64,000 bases of DNA from Polyangium fumosum (GCF_005144585.1 NZ_SSMQ01000026.1:62001-126000); one strand, 5' to 3'; shown: positions 10,645-19,985, numbered from the stretch's first letter. Made by a program: numbers and translations. The notes: generated from the letters alone by a model not told the origin.

Positions 10645-11322
10645 ATGATCATGGGCACCAAGAAACGGGGCGGGGGTCGGGTGGCCATCGCGGCATCGAT
10701 CGCGTTCGTGTGCGCGTGCGGCGCGCGGTCGGAGATCGAGACGATGGGTCCGGCTCCGGCTGCCAGCACGACCTCGAGCTGCCATAACAACGGCGACGCA
10801 GGTGAAGGAGGAGAGGCCCAGGTTCCGGGCTGCGTTCTCCTTGCCTCCCACATCAACGGTGCGGACCTCGACCCCACAACCCTGACAATGCCGGAGTCAT
10901 CCCCCCCAGGACCCCACCCCGTCGTAGGATACTGGGATGTGGTGGACAACAGCCTCTCCATCGTCGGCCACACCGGCAAGGGCCCCTGGTTTCAGCTCTG
11001 GAGCAACGACATCGACGCCCTGGCCTGCGGGAAGTCGTTGCCCCTCGTTCCCACCATGAGCGAGGCGGTGCAAAACCACGTCTTCCTGATGTGGGCGACG
11101 GCTGGTGCTACTTGGTGGGCCAGCGCCACGGGCACGCTCCACGTCGTCGCGTACGAGCCTAGCGCGAGCACGGAGCAGCGACCCATCCACATCGAAATCC
11201 ACGGCGCATCCATGGTGCCAGGCCCCACGGAGGTCGGTAGCCCGACCAACCACGCCAGTGGGACCTTCACCGCCGACCTTTCGTGCCGACTCGAGGAGTT
11301 CTGGAACGTCGCATTCAACTGA
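10645..11322 (+). CDS. Hypothetical lipoprotein
   Basis: A 225-residue protein with a basic N-terminus, a hydrophobic stretch (VAIAASIAFVCAC) and a lipobox cysteine, so it is predicted to be lipid-anchored. The mature part is Thr/Ser/Pro-rich with a few cysteines and shows no family I recognise. ATG 10645 and ATG 10651 are both possible starts, neither with a strong ribosome site. The gene is flanked on both sides by copies of the same 21-bp repeat. Confidence 0.6.
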   Translation: MIMGTKKRGGGRVAIAASIAFVCACGARSEIETMGPAPAASTTSSCHNNGDAGEGGEAQVPGCVLLASHINGADLDPTTLTMPESSPPGPHPVVGYWDVVDNSLSIVGHTGKGPWFQLWSNDIDALACGKSLPLVPTMSEAVQNHVFLMWATAGATWWASATGTLHVVAYEPSASTEQRPIHIEIHGASMVPGPTEVGSPTNHASGTFTADLSCRLEEFWNVAFN

Positions 11323-11448
11323 AGGCGTGTTCGAGGACGGCAAGGCTCCGCGCGGGTGGGAGGTAGGGCAACCCTACGTCGCGAGATCGAGCCCGTCTAC
11401 GCGATTACGCAAGAACGACCCACGGATCGGGAAAACTGCCCAGCTCCC

Positions 11449-11784
11449 GCCGACGGCAACGTCGCTCGCGCCAACGGCAACGTCGCTCGCGCCGACGGCA
11501 ACGTCGCTCGCGCCGACGGCAACGTCGCTCGCGCCAACGGCAACGTCGCTCGCGCCAACGGCAACGTCGCTCGCGCCAACGGCAACGTCGCTCGCGCTGA
11601 CGGCAACGTCGCTCGCGCCGACGGCAACGTCGCTCGCGCCAACGGCAACGTCGCTCGCGCTGACGGCAACGTCGCTCGCGCCAACGGCAACGTCGCTCGC
11701 GCTGACGGCAACGTCGCTCGCGCTGACGGCAACGTCGCTCGCGCTGACGGCAACGTCGCTCGCGCTGGCGGCAACGTCGCTCAG
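11449..11784. repeat. Tandem array of sixteen 21-bp hairpin repeats
   Basis: Sixteen head-to-tail copies of a 21-bp unit, GCCGACGGCAACGTCGCTCGC followed by variants, make a 336-bp block with no gene in it. Most copies differ only at positions 3-4 (GCCGAC, GCCAAC or GCTGAC); the last is GCTGGC. In the major type CGACG-GCAA-CGTCG folds as a 5-bp stem with a GCAA tetraloop. Because 21 is a multiple of three and the unit has no stop, all frames stay open, which creates spurious long ORFs. The 577-base gap 11323-11899 holds this array and nothing else recognisable. Confidence 0.95.
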
Positions 11785-11899
11785 ACACAGGTTCCGCCCC
11801 CGATTGACGGCGGACGGACGGGCTCCATGTCCCCGTGCAGACGGGGCTGCCTGCGCGGCCGTGGCGGTCGATCAGAGCATCCCCTCGGGGGGAGTCACC

Positions 11900-12301
11900 A
11901 TGAAGAGCATCTGGATGGGCGCCGCATTGCTGATCGCGGGCCTCTTCACGAGCGCGGCCGCCGACGCCGCCTGCACGAGGAATCCATTCCGAATGGGCTG
12001 GGACGCCGCGAATCAGGCGTGTCAGGACATCGCACAGGGGTATACGCCCATGCCTTGGGGCTACCGGCGGTTGGCGAGCGGCGAGTTCGTCCCGATCCCG
12101 GAGCCGGAGCGGACCTGCACATGGCAAGACGTCGTGGAGTGCAAGAACGCGGCGGCCCAGTATCTCCGCCGATTCCCGAATCAGGGCTGCGCCCAGCTCA
12201 TCCGGCGCGACGTTCGGCTGACGAGCTCGCGCGGCACGCCCATCGGAACCGCCCAGCAGGTCTGGCGGACCTACCTCAACACCACCTGCAACCTGCCGTA
12301 G
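11900..12301 (+). CDS. Small secreted protein of unknown function
   Basis: A 133-residue protein with a Sec signal peptide (basic start, then hydrophobic AALLIAGLFTSAAADA) likely cleaved after ADA. The mature part has six cysteines (the first at the mature N-terminus, in CTRNPF), suggesting disulfides. The ATG at 11900 is preceded by GGGGGGAG. The frame is open far upstream only because it runs into the repeat array. It is convergent with the response-regulator gene; no family recognised. Confidence 0.7.
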   Translation: MKSIWMGAALLIAGLFTSAAADAACTRNPFRMGWDAANQACQDIAQGYTPMPWGYRRLASGEFVPIPEPERTCTWQDVVECKNAAAQYLRRFPNQGCAQLIRRDVRLTSSRGTPIGTAQQVWRTYLNTTCNLP

Positions 12302-12329
12302 GCTGCTGCGCCTGCGGATCCCGCCGATT

Positions 12330-13013
12330 CTAGAATTTTCCCCGTACCCAGCCCGTGGACGAGGTCACGGTCCGCTGCGAGTGCGGCGCCGTGTCGGGCG
12401 AGCGTTGCGAGAGGGGCGACGCGTCGAAGCTGCGCTGCGACAAAGGCGCGGCATCCGAGGGGCGCGTCAAAGGCAATGAGGCGGCCGACAAGGGCGGGAG
12501 CGACTGGGACGAGGAGCCAGAGAGAGGCGGCACCTCCGAGGGCCGCGTCATGCGCGGCGGGACGTCGGTGCGCGGGCCGGGCGGCGCCGTGCTCGGCCGG
12601 ATGCTCTCCGGGGCGCGGTCCCGCTTCTGCCACGTGCCATTCAGATACTCTTCGACGCGCGAGGCGAGCTCGTCGCCGTCGTTCGTCTTCGGGATGAACC
12701 CCGACGCGCCCGTGCTGAGCACGAGGCTCTGAAGCTCCCGCGCCGGCCGGTCGGAGTGAAAAACGATGGGGCACGAAAGGATGCCCTTCTGGAGGGCCAC
12801 CTCGACCAGCTTGCCCCCGTGCAGCGCCGGCATGTTGACGTCGACGAGCACGAGATCCGGCTGTTCACGCGCCACGGCCGCGCCGAAGCCAAACGGCGAG
12901 TCGAGCGTGATCACCTCGAAACCACGAGATTGCAGGAGCAGCTTGACGAGCTCGCGGCAAATCTCGCTGTCGTCGACCACGAGAATCCGTCGCTTCGTCG
13001 TGCTCGCGCTCAT
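12330..13013 (-). CDS. CheY-like response regulator with Ser/Pro-rich tail
   Basis: A 227-residue protein. Residues 1-125 form a receiver domain: acidic pair DD at 14-15, phospho-acceptor Asp58 in LVLVDVNMPAL, and conserved Lys109 in FIPK. The remaining 100 residues are low-complexity Ser/Pro/Arg with repeated PLSQRS-type motifs and no DNA-binding domain, probably disordered. It lies 150 bases downstream of the CheA-like kinase on the same strand, so it is a likely partner. The role of the tail is unknown. Confidence 0.85.
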   Translation of the reverse strand: MSASTTKRRILVVDDSEICRELVKLLLQSRGFEVITLDSPFGFGAAVAREQPDLVLVDVNMPALHGGKLVEVALQKGILSCPIVFHSDRPARELQSLVLSTGASGFIPKTNDGDELASRVEEYLNGTWQKRDRAPESIRPSTAPPGPRTDVPPRMTRPSEVPPLSGSSSQSLPPLSAASLPLTRPSDAAPLSQRSFDASPLSQRSPDTAPHSQRTVTSSTGWVRGKF

Positions 13014-13163
13014 GGCTGCCTCTCGCTTACCGAGGGTGGTAACGCCCGCGCGTCATGCCCGGGCCATTGACACCATCGTATCTGAGGTGCCGTTGCCACG
13101 GCAAGAAGGACGTAACCCCGAGGCACGATTCGCGCGCGGCGGAAAAACCGGTGTATGGACGGC

Positions 13164-14765
13164 TCAGAATACCTCGGGCCGCACGAGCAGGACGTCGGCC
13201 CCGTCGACCGTCACGATCTCGGCAGGGCAATCGTCGGCCGTCGGGCAGAGGCGCGTCGCTACGGCCGCGTACGGCTCGCCGCCTGCACGAAGCGTGAAGC
13301 GTTCCTCCCCACGCCGAACCTCGATCCGCACGCCCTCGCCGCTCTGCGCGCCGCCCGGTGGCGCCATATCGAAGTATTCCACAGGATCGAGAGCGGGCAT
13401 CCCTCCCTCGGCCGGCAAGACACGAACGCCGGGCCCGGTCGCCACGGCAAGGACGAGGTCGGCGCCCCGCGCAGGAAAACAAATGACGGGGAGCACATGG
13501 CTCGCCTGAGGGACGCGGAGCCGGAGCGTCGTGCCCTGGCCGCGGCGCGTGGTGATGGAGATACACCCGCCGACCCGCTGGATGGCGGCACGCGCCGCGT
13601 CGAGGCCGATGCCGCGGCCCGAGACGTCCGTGACCTCGGTCCGCGTGGACAGGCCGGGACGAAAGAGCAGCTCCGTGAGCTCGTCGTCCTCGGCGCGCAG
13701 GGCGATCTCCGGCGTGGAGAGGCCGAGGTCGATCGCCCGCGCCCGCACGGCTTCGAGGTTCACGCCCGCGCCGTCGTCCTCGACCGAGATCTCGATCTCG
13801 CCGCCCTTTTGCCGCGCCGAGACACAAATCGACGCCTCGGGCGTTTTGCCCGCGGCCCTACGCGCCTCGGGCCGCTCGATGCCGTGATCCACCGCGTTGC
13901 GGAGCGCATGCAGGAGGACGACTTCGACCGACTCGGCGACCTCGGCGCGGACGCGCACGTCGTCCACGGCAAAGGCGACGCGGACCTCCTTGCCGAGGCT
14001 CTCCGCGAGGACACGCGCCGCCTCCTCGTGCGGCGCGAGCCGCGGCGCGAGGGTGACGGCCGAGAGCGAGGTGACCTCCGCGGAGAGCGCGCGGACGACG
14101 TCGCCGAGCCGCCCGCGCGCGCGCCCGGCCGCGACGTGCTCCAAAAACACGCGCACCGCGAGGGCCGCGAGGCGCCGCTGCGTGGCCATCGATACACGAT
14201 CGGGGAGATCCACGACGGCGCTGCGGGACCCGGGCACGCGCGGGGGGTTTTCGGGCTCGTCGGCCGAGACCTCGGCGAGGACCTCCTCGATCTGATGGAC
14301 GAACCCCTCGACATCCATGCCGGCGCTCGGGGCCGCGTCTTTGCGGCGGAGCATCACGATCATGAAGCGGATGGCCATGGTCACGACGAGGTCGACCTCG
14401 TCGGGCACGCGACGGCCGCGCCGCGCCACAGCCGCGACGAGGCCTTCGAGGGCGTGGCAGAGCGTGGCGAGCCCGCCGAAGTGCATCATCCGGGCTTCGC
14501 CTTTGAGCGTGTGCAGCTCCTGCTGCATCGCGGCGGCGACCTCGGGCGCGCCCTCGCCGTGCATGAAGTTGCCCCAATCGCCCTCGACGCGGTCGAGCCG
14601 TTCGAGCGCCACGCCGCGGAAACGGCCGAGCAGCTCGCTGGGAAGCGCGGCCGGGCTCAAAAGGCCTCTCGCCGCACGGCAGGATCGCTCACGGGTTTGG
14701 ACAACAAATGCGCCCCCTGGACGGGAGGCATCATACCCGAAGCAAAGAGCGAAGCGGGAGCGCAA
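13164..14765 (-). CDS. CheA-like hybrid-type histidine kinase
   Basis: About 500-530 residues in CheA order. An N-terminal HPt domain has the phospho-His in ELHTLKGEARMM. A dimerisation helix region is followed by a kinase domain with N-box LLHALRNAVDHGIE, G1 VEDDGAGV and G2 DVSGRGIGLDA, and a C-terminal CheW-like SH3 pair. The CheY/CheB-binding P2 domain is absent. No CheW, CheR, CheB or chemoreceptor is nearby, so this is a non-canonical chemosensory-type pathway, probably phosphorylating the downstream receiver protein. The start is uncertain; a GTG about 20 codons in (VQTRERS) is as plausible as the ATG. Confidence 0.88.
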   Translation of the reverse strand: MRSRFALCFGYDASRPGGAFVVQTRERSCRAARGLLSPAALPSELLGRFRGVALERLDRVEGDWGNFMHGEGAPEVAAAMQQELHTLKGEARMMHFGGLATLCHALEGLVAAVARRGRRVPDEVDLVVTMAIRFMIVMLRRKDAAPSAGMDVEGFVHQIEEVLAEVSADEPENPPRVPGSRSAVVDLPDRVSMATQRRLAALAVRVFLEHVAAGRARGRLGDVVRALSAEVTSLSAVTLAPRLAPHEEAARVLAESLGKEVRVAFAVDDVRVRAEVAESVEVVLLHALRNAVDHGIERPEARRAAGKTPEASICVSARQKGGEIEISVEDDGAGVNLEAVRARAIDLGLSTPEIALRAEDDELTELLFRPGLSTRTEVTDVSGRGIGLDAARAAIQRVGGCISITTRRGQGTTLRLRVPQASHVLPVICFPARGADLVLAVATGPGVRVLPAEGGMPALDPVEYFDMAPPGGAQSGEGVRIEVRRGEERFTLRAGGEPYAAVATRLCPTADDCPAEIVTVDGADVLLVRPEVF

Positions 14766-14821
14766 TCAGCGCTCGACGGGGCCGTTCGGTCCCTGTAGGG
14801 TCGCGCGTCGGAGCAGAGGTC

Positions 14822-16279
14822 ATGAGGAAGCCGCTCGGGATCGTGCTCTTCCTGTCCGTCGTCGGAATCGTGCCTCGTACGACGCGGGCCGCGGACGGGG
14901 ATGGAAAGGGCGCGCCGGAGGCGCGTGAGCGGACCGCGATGGAGCGGCTCGACGCGCTCGAAGAGGAGAACCGCCGCATGCGCGCGCGCGTGGCGGAGCT
15001 CGAGCGCGCGGCAAAGCAGAACGAAGCGACGCGCGAGAAGGTCGCGAAGCTCGAGGACGACGCGAGCTTCTTCGATCAGCAGATCGCAAAGCTCCTGCCG
15101 ATCGCGAGCCGGCTCGGGGGCTACCTCGACTTCGGGTTTTTCCGGGCGACGGGGACGGGCGCGGGCATACGGAGCGACCGCGGATATCGATATTTCCCGG
15201 AGTACGAGGGCGACATCCCGGCGTCGTGGGTCTTTTATGGCGACCCGCTCTCGACGATGGTGAACGCGCGCGGCGAGCCGGCGGACACGGGCGAATCGCG
15301 GGCGCTCACGTTCGACGCGATCGATAGCGGCGGCAAATCGTCGTTCGCGGTGAACGCGCTGAACATGCAGCTCTTCGCGGCGCCGCACGAGGACCTCACG
15401 CTGACGGCGTCGATCGACTTCGCGCCGCGGGGGCGGGACGTGTCGGTGCCGGGGGATCGTGCGCTCGGCGATTTCATCGACGTGAAGCTCGCGTACGCCG
15501 AGTATCTCGTCCCGATCGAGCGCTTCGAGCTCAGCCTTTATGCCGGGAAGTTCGATTCGGTGCTCGGCTGGGAGTACCGCAGCCGCGAGGCGACCGACCG
15601 GCTCACCGTGACGCCGTCCTTGCTCTGCCGATACACCTGCGGATCGCCGCTCGGGCTGAAGGCGCGCGGGAAATTCTGGGACGGCGCGATGATCCTGAAC
15701 GTGGCCGTGACGAACGGCAGCCATGGAAGCGAGACGTTTCCCTTTCACGGCGAACTCGATCGAAACGACTGGAAGACCGTGGCGGGCCGCATCGCCTCGC
15801 GCGCGCCGCTCGGCGCGGGGCTCGAGGTCGGTCTGTCGGGCTCGATCGGCGCGCAGGACCTGCAAAGCGCCGAGGACGCGATGCACACGCACGTCGGCGT
15901 GGACCTGCACCTCGATTGGCACGATTTCGATGTGACGGCCGAGTTCCTGCAAGGCGTGGTCGATGGGAAGAGCGCGCAGGGGGACACGAAATGTGGCCTC
16001 GCCCCCTGCCTCCGGTACCGCGGAGCTTATGTCCAGGTGGGCTATCGGGTGCTGAACTGGCTCACGCCTTATGCGCGGGTCGACGTGCGCGACGCGGTAC
16101 ATCGGAGCGGCGTGAGCTTCGTCTACCAGTCGCAGGTCCTGCGCGCGACGGCCGGGGTGCGGATGGAGCTCGGTACCCACCTCATCCTGAAGGCCGAGTA
16201 CAATCTGAACCGCGAGCTGGGCCGCGCCCCCCAGTTTCCGAACGACGTGTTCACGAGCTCGATGCTCCTGAAATACTGA
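14822..16279 (+). CDS. Outer-membrane beta-barrel (porin-like) protein
   Basis: A 485-residue protein with a signal peptide (LGIVLFLSVVGIVPRTTRA), then a coiled-coil segment (about residues 40-85, MERLDALEEENRRMRARVAELE) as in trimeric or OprP-like porins. A long stretch of alternating strands ends in an aromatic-terminated strand (SSMLLKY). The final Tyr is the usual outer-membrane assembly signal. It leads an apparent operon with a cupredoxin and a multiheme cytochrome, so a porin supporting redox traffic is plausible but not shown. Confidence 0.8.
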   Translation: MRKPLGIVLFLSVVGIVPRTTRAADGDGKGAPEARERTAMERLDALEEENRRMRARVAELERAAKQNEATREKVAKLEDDASFFDQQIAKLLPIASRLGGYLDFGFFRATGTGAGIRSDRGYRYFPEYEGDIPASWVFYGDPLSTMVNARGEPADTGESRALTFDAIDSGGKSSFAVNALNMQLFAAPHEDLTLTASIDFAPRGRDVSVPGDRALGDFIDVKLAYAEYLVPIERFELSLYAGKFDSVLGWEYRSREATDRLTVTPSLLCRYTCGSPLGLKARGKFWDGAMILNVAVTNGSHGSETFPFHGELDRNDWKTVAGRIASRAPLGAGLEVGLSGSIGAQDLQSAEDAMHTHVGVDLHLDWHDFDVTAEFLQGVVDGKSAQGDTKCGLAPCLRYRGAYVQVGYRVLNWLTPYARVDVRDAVHRSGVSFVYQSQVLRATAGVRMELGTHLILKAEYNLNRELGRAPQFPNDVFTSSMLLKY

Positions 16280-16300
16280 AGCTCCCGAGGAGAATGGCGC

Positions 16301-16999
16301 ATGCGTCTCGGCTCTCGTCTCCCAGGCCTCGTGATCAGCCTCTCCGCGGTGGCGCTCCCGCTCACCGTCTCCTTCTCCCCGCGCGTGAGCCGCGCCGAGG
16401 CGCCGGCCGTGGGCAACGTCTCGGGCGTGGTCACGGTCCTCGTGGACGACGCGCCGAAGGCCGATCGATCGGGCGTCGTGCTCTCCCTGGAGAACGTGCC
16501 CGGCGCGCCCGCCCCGGCCGGCAAGCGCGAGATCCGCCAGAAGAACCTGACGTTCACGCCGGGGCTGATGGTCATCGTGAAGGGGACGACCGTCGAGTTC
16601 CCGAACGACGACAAGGTCTTCCACAACGTCTTTTCGGTCTCGAAGGCGGCGCGCTTCGATCTCGGGCTCTACAAGAGCGGCGAGAGCAAGTCCGTCACGT
16701 TCCGCGAGGCCGGCGTGGTGGACGTCTACTGCAACATCCACCCGCACATGGTCACGAAGATCAAGGTGCTCGACAACGGCTTCTACGCCGTGACGGGCGC
16801 GGATGGATCGTTCCAGATCAAGAACGTGCCCGTGGGGACCTACCCGGTCGTGGCGTGGCAAGCGCACGCGCCGGAGGTGCGCGGCGAGGTGACGGTGACG
16901 GCGGGCGGGTCGGCGACGTTCAAGCCGACGATCACGGAAGGCGCGGCGCCGAAGCGGCACATGAGAAAGGACGGGACGCCATACGGCCGGTACAAGTAA
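16301..16999 (+). CDS. Exported cupredoxin-like protein with carboxypeptidase-regulatory-like domain
   Basis: A 232-residue protein with a signal peptide (cleavage near SRAEA). A plastocyanin/azurin-like copper site is formed by His in KVFHNVF, and Cys and His in YCNIHPHM, whose Met may be the fourth ligand. The last 65 residues (GADGSFQIKNVPVGTYPVVAW) are a beta-sandwich of the kind found after carboxypeptidases. It would be a periplasmic type-1 copper electron carrier. It begins 21 bases after the porin stop and is followed directly by a multiheme cytochrome c gene. Confidence 0.85.
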   Translation: MRLGSRLPGLVISLSAVALPLTVSFSPRVSRAEAPAVGNVSGVVTVLVDDAPKADRSGVVLSLENVPGAPAPAGKREIRQKNLTFTPGLMVIVKGTTVEFPNDDKVFHNVFSVSKAARFDLGLYKSGESKSVTFREAGVVDVYCNIHPHMVTKIKVLDNGFYAVTGADGSFQIKNVPVGTYPVVAWQAHAPEVRGEVTVTAGGSATFKPTITEGAAPKRHMRKDGTPYGRYK

Positions 17000-18195
17000 C
17001 GGCGCTCCTCGCCTGCACGTTCGCCTGCAATCCCTCCGCGCCGCCGGGAGGCTCCGAGCGCGCGGGAACGAACCTCGAAGCGCCCGCGTCCCCGGACAAG
17101 CCCGCCCTCGAACCGCCACGCCCGCGCGCGTTCCCCGCCGATCGATGCGGCGAGTGCCACGGCATGCTCCACGCGGAGTGGAAGACGTCGGGGCACGCGC
17201 GGGCGCGGAACTCGCCGCTCTACGTCGCGATGCGGGATCGCTCGAAGAACGCCAGTTGCGAGGGGTGCCACGCGCCGCTCGCGACGCTCACGGATCCAGC
17301 GGAGAGGGCCGTCGACGAGGGCGTGACGTGCGAGGCGTGCCACGCGATCCGCGACGTCGGGGAGGCGGCGGCCGAGCCACGTTATTCGTTCGACCTCCAA
17401 GGAAACCGGAAGTTCGGGCCGTATTGCGACGGCAAGGACAACTACTTCCACAGGATGGGCTGCGCGCCCTGGTTCCGCGACGCGCGCGTCTGCGGCGGCT
17501 GCCACACGTTCTCGATGCCGCTCGCGGATGGGAAGAGCCTGCCGATCATCAATGAGTACGCCGAGTGGCGCGCGTCGAGCTTCTCGGTGTCGGGGACGGC
17601 GTGCCAGGAGTGCCACATGCCGCCGGAGGTGACCCACGCGGCGACGGGCAGCGAGCGGAAGGTGCGCGTCGGGCATCACGGGTTCATGGGCGAGAAGGGC
17701 GAGCTCGTGCGCAAGGCGCTCGGGATCGTGGCGTCGGCGACCGATCGAGCAGGTACACTGGTGGTCTCCGTGGTGCTGAAGAACGAAGGCGCAGGGCACG
17801 CGGTGCCGTCGGGGTTGCCCGGGAGGCAGGTCGTCGTGCGCGTGCAGGCGCTCGACGAGAAGGGCCACGCGCAGGCGCGCGAGGAGCGCACGATCGGGCG
17901 GGTGCTCGTGGATGAAGCGGGGCGCGAGGTGCCGTTTTACGCGGCGCGAGCGGAGAAGAGCGACGAGCGGATCGCCGCGGGCGAGTCACGCACGTTCACG
18001 TTCGAGCTCGACGCGCCGCGGGCGGGCTCGCTCGTGATCGAGGTGGCGTGGCGCTCCGTGTCGCCCGCGCTCGCGGAGGCGCTCGGCGTGCCCGCGGAGG
18101 AGCGTACGATGGGGAAGATCGAGATGCCGTTCGGCGGAAAACGAAGCGGCAAGGGGCGCGAGCACCTGCCGAAGACGGTGGTGGCGCGGCCATGA
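16981..18195 (+). CDS. Pentaheme cytochrome c (lipoprotein-like)
   Basis: Five c-type heme sites are visible: CGECH, CEGCH, CEACH, CGGCH and CQECH. They lie in the first 230 residues with spacing typical of cytochrome c554/NrfB-like folds. A beta-rich domain of about 140 residues follows (VLKNEGAGHAVPSGLPGRQVVV). A lipobox-like LLAC precedes a Pro/Ser linker, so periplasmic anchoring is likely. The start is unresolved: no ATG, GTG or TTG lies near the expected signal peptide. The nearest upstream in-frame candidate is GTG 16855, inside the cupredoxin gene; the coordinate given is an ATA codon at the edge of the likely signal. The stop overlaps the next ATG (ATGA). Confidence 0.8.
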   Translation: MRPVQVTALLACTFACNPSAPPGGSERAGTNLEAPASPDKPALEPPRPRAFPADRCGECHGMLHAEWKTSGHARARNSPLYVAMRDRSKNASCEGCHAPLATLTDPAERAVDEGVTCEACHAIRDVGEAAAEPRYSFDLQGNRKFGPYCDGKDNYFHRMGCAPWFRDARVCGGCHTFSMPLADGKSLPIINEYAEWRASSFSVSGTACQECHMPPEVTHAATGSERKVRVGHHGFMGEKGELVRKALGIVASATDRAGTLVVSVVLKNEGAGHAVPSGLPGRQVVVRVQALDEKGHAQAREERTIGRVLVDEAGREVPFYAARAEKSDERIAAGESRTFTFELDAPRAGSLVIEVAWRSVSPALAEALGVPAEERTMGKIEMPFGGKRSGKGREHLPKTVVARP

Positions 18196-19985
18196 AGTTC
18201 CAGAGCGCGTTGCTGCTCTGGATCGTGCTCCTCATCGCGGCGATCACGGTGGCCACGGCGGGAAGCGCGGCGTTCGTGCTGGAGCGGCGCGCAAGGGAGG
18301 AGCTCGGGGAGGCGCTCGAACGGAGCGCGCGCGTGTTCGAATCGCATCGCACCGAGCGGCTGCGCGCGCACGCGACGAAGGCGCACGTGGTGGCGGAAGA
18401 GCCGCGGCTCAAGGCCGTCGTGGCGACGGAGGACGTGTCGCCGGAGACGGTCTACGGCGTGGCCGACGAGCTCTGCAAAGCCGTGAAGAGTGATCTCTTC
18501 CTGATGACGGACGGGACGGGGATCCTGCTCGCGGACGTGGCCGATCCGAAGGCGTCGGGCTTCGACATGTCGAAGGATCCGATCGTGGCGGGCGCGCTGC
18601 GCGAAGGCGAGAGGTCCGGGCTCTGGACGAACGAGGGGAAGCTCTACGAGGTGGTCGCGCGGCGGCTCTCGTTCGGGACCGAGACGGTCGGCGTGCTGGT
18701 GCTCGGCTTCAAGCTCGACCATGCGCTCGCCGAGGAGGTGCGTCTCCAGACGGGGAGCCTCGTGGCGGTGACGGATGGGGCCACGGTGGTGGCGCATTCG
18801 AAGCTCGAAGATGGGAGGGACGCGTCGAGCGAGGTGCTCCGGATGTTCACGACGCCGTCCGCGCCCGAGGGCGGGCCCTATCTGTCGACGTCGCGGACGC
18901 TGGATACGGGCCCGGGCGCGAAGCGGACCGTTCACCTCGCGCGTTCGCTCGATCGCGCGCTCGTGCCGTCCCGCGAGCTCGAGGTGCGCGTGGCGCTCAT
19001 CGCGCTCGTCGCGCTCGCGGCTGCGGCGGCGCTCGCGATCGTGCTCTCGCGCAGGCTCTCGCGCCCGCTCGACGGGCTCATGGCGTTCGTGGGCGACGTG
19101 GCGCGCGGGAAGCTCGACACACAAGCGACCACGTCCGGGCCGACGGAGATCCGCGCGCTCGGCGAGGCGATGAACCGGATGGCGCGCGAGCTCGCGGAGT
19201 CACGCGAGCAGATGGCGGCGAAGGAGCGGCTCGAAAAGGAGCTCGAGATCAGCGCGCGGATCCAGACGTCGATCCTGCCGCGGCGGCTCGACGTGCCAGG
19301 GCTCGACGTGGCGGCGCGGATGATCCCGGCGAGCGAGGTCGGCGGCGACTACTACGACGTGTTCCCCGTGGAAGGCGGCGGCATCCTCGCGATCGGCGAC
19401 GTGGCCGGGCACGGCCTGCAGTCGGGGCTCGTGATGCTCATGGTGCAAAGCGCGATCGCCGCGCTCGGGCGGGAGGATCCGTCGGCGCGGCCGAAGGACC
19501 TCGTGCGCGTGCTGAACCTCGTGCTCTACGACAACATCCGCAACCGCCTGCGCAACGACGAGCACGTCACGCTGACGGTGATGCGCTACCACCGGAGCGG
19601 ACGCGTGGTGTTCGCCGGGGCGCACGAGGACATCCTGATCCTGCGCGCGCGCACCGGGAAGGTCGAGATGATCCCCACGCTCGGCCCCTGGGTCGGCGCG
19701 ATGCGCGACGTCGCGCGGACGGTGCAAGACGACGAGCTCGCCCTCGAAGACGGCGACGTGATGGTGCTTTACACGGACGGCGTGACGGAGGCGCGGAGCG
19801 CGTCGGGCGAGATGTACGGGATGGAGCGGCTCACCCAGCAAATCCAGGCGCTCGCGGGCGAGCCCGTGGAGCGAATCCGCGACGTGATCCTCGACGACGT
19901 GGCCCGCTTCGCCCGCGTCCAGGAGGACGACGTGACGCTCGTCGTCGTGCGCTTCAGGGCGAGCGAGACGAGCGCCGAAGGCTGA
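18192..19985 (+). CDS. RsbU/SpoIIE-type PP2C phosphatase with sensor and HAMP domains
   Basis: A 597-residue membrane protein: N-terminal transmembrane helix, an extracytoplasmic Cache-like sensor (about residues 40-270), a second transmembrane helix (ALIALVALAAAAALAIV), then a HAMP linker. A SpoIIE-type phosphatase domain has the metal motifs EVGGDYYDV, IGDVAGHG and LYTDGVTEA. Such enzymes dephosphorylate anti-anti-sigma STAS proteins. The next two genes encode the kinase/anti-sigma and the STAS protein, so this is the sensory input of a partner switch. Its start overlaps the cytochrome stop by four bases. Confidence 0.93.
   Translation: MKFQSALLLWIVLLIAAITVATAGSAAFVLERRAREELGEALERSARVFESHRTERLRAHATKAHVVAEEPRLKAVVATEDVSPETVYGVADELCKAVKSDLFLMTDGTGILLADVADPKASGFDMSKDPIVAGALREGERSGLWTNEGKLYEVVARRLSFGTETVGVLVLGFKLDHALAEEVRLQTGSLVAVTDGATVVAHSKLEDGRDASSEVLRMFTTPSAPEGGPYLSTSRTLDTGPGAKRTVHLARSLDRALVPSRELEVRVALIALVALAAAAALAIVLSRRLSRPLDGLMAFVGDVARGKLDTQATTSGPTEIRALGEAMNRMARELAESREQMAAKERLEKELEISARIQTSILPRRLDVPGLDVAARMIPASEVGGDYYDVFPVEGGGILAIGDVAGHGLQSGLVMLMVQSAIAALGREDPSARPKDLVRVLNLVLYDNIRNRLRNDEHVTLTVMRYHRSGRVVFAGAHEDILILRARTGKVEMIPTLGPWVGAMRDVARTVQDDELALEDGDVMVLYTDGVTEARSASGEMYGMERLTQQIQALAGEPVERIRDVILDDVARFARVQEDDVTLVVVRFRASETSAEG

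Noticed and set aside
11449-11784. CRISPR array
   Set aside because: The 21-bp units are directly adjacent with no unique spacers, and no cas gene is in the window.
11105-12333. Long proteins made of repeating TATSLA or GNVARAD units
   Set aside because: They come from the 21-bp array, which lacks stops in any frame; only the part from ATG 11900 has a ribosome site and signal peptide.
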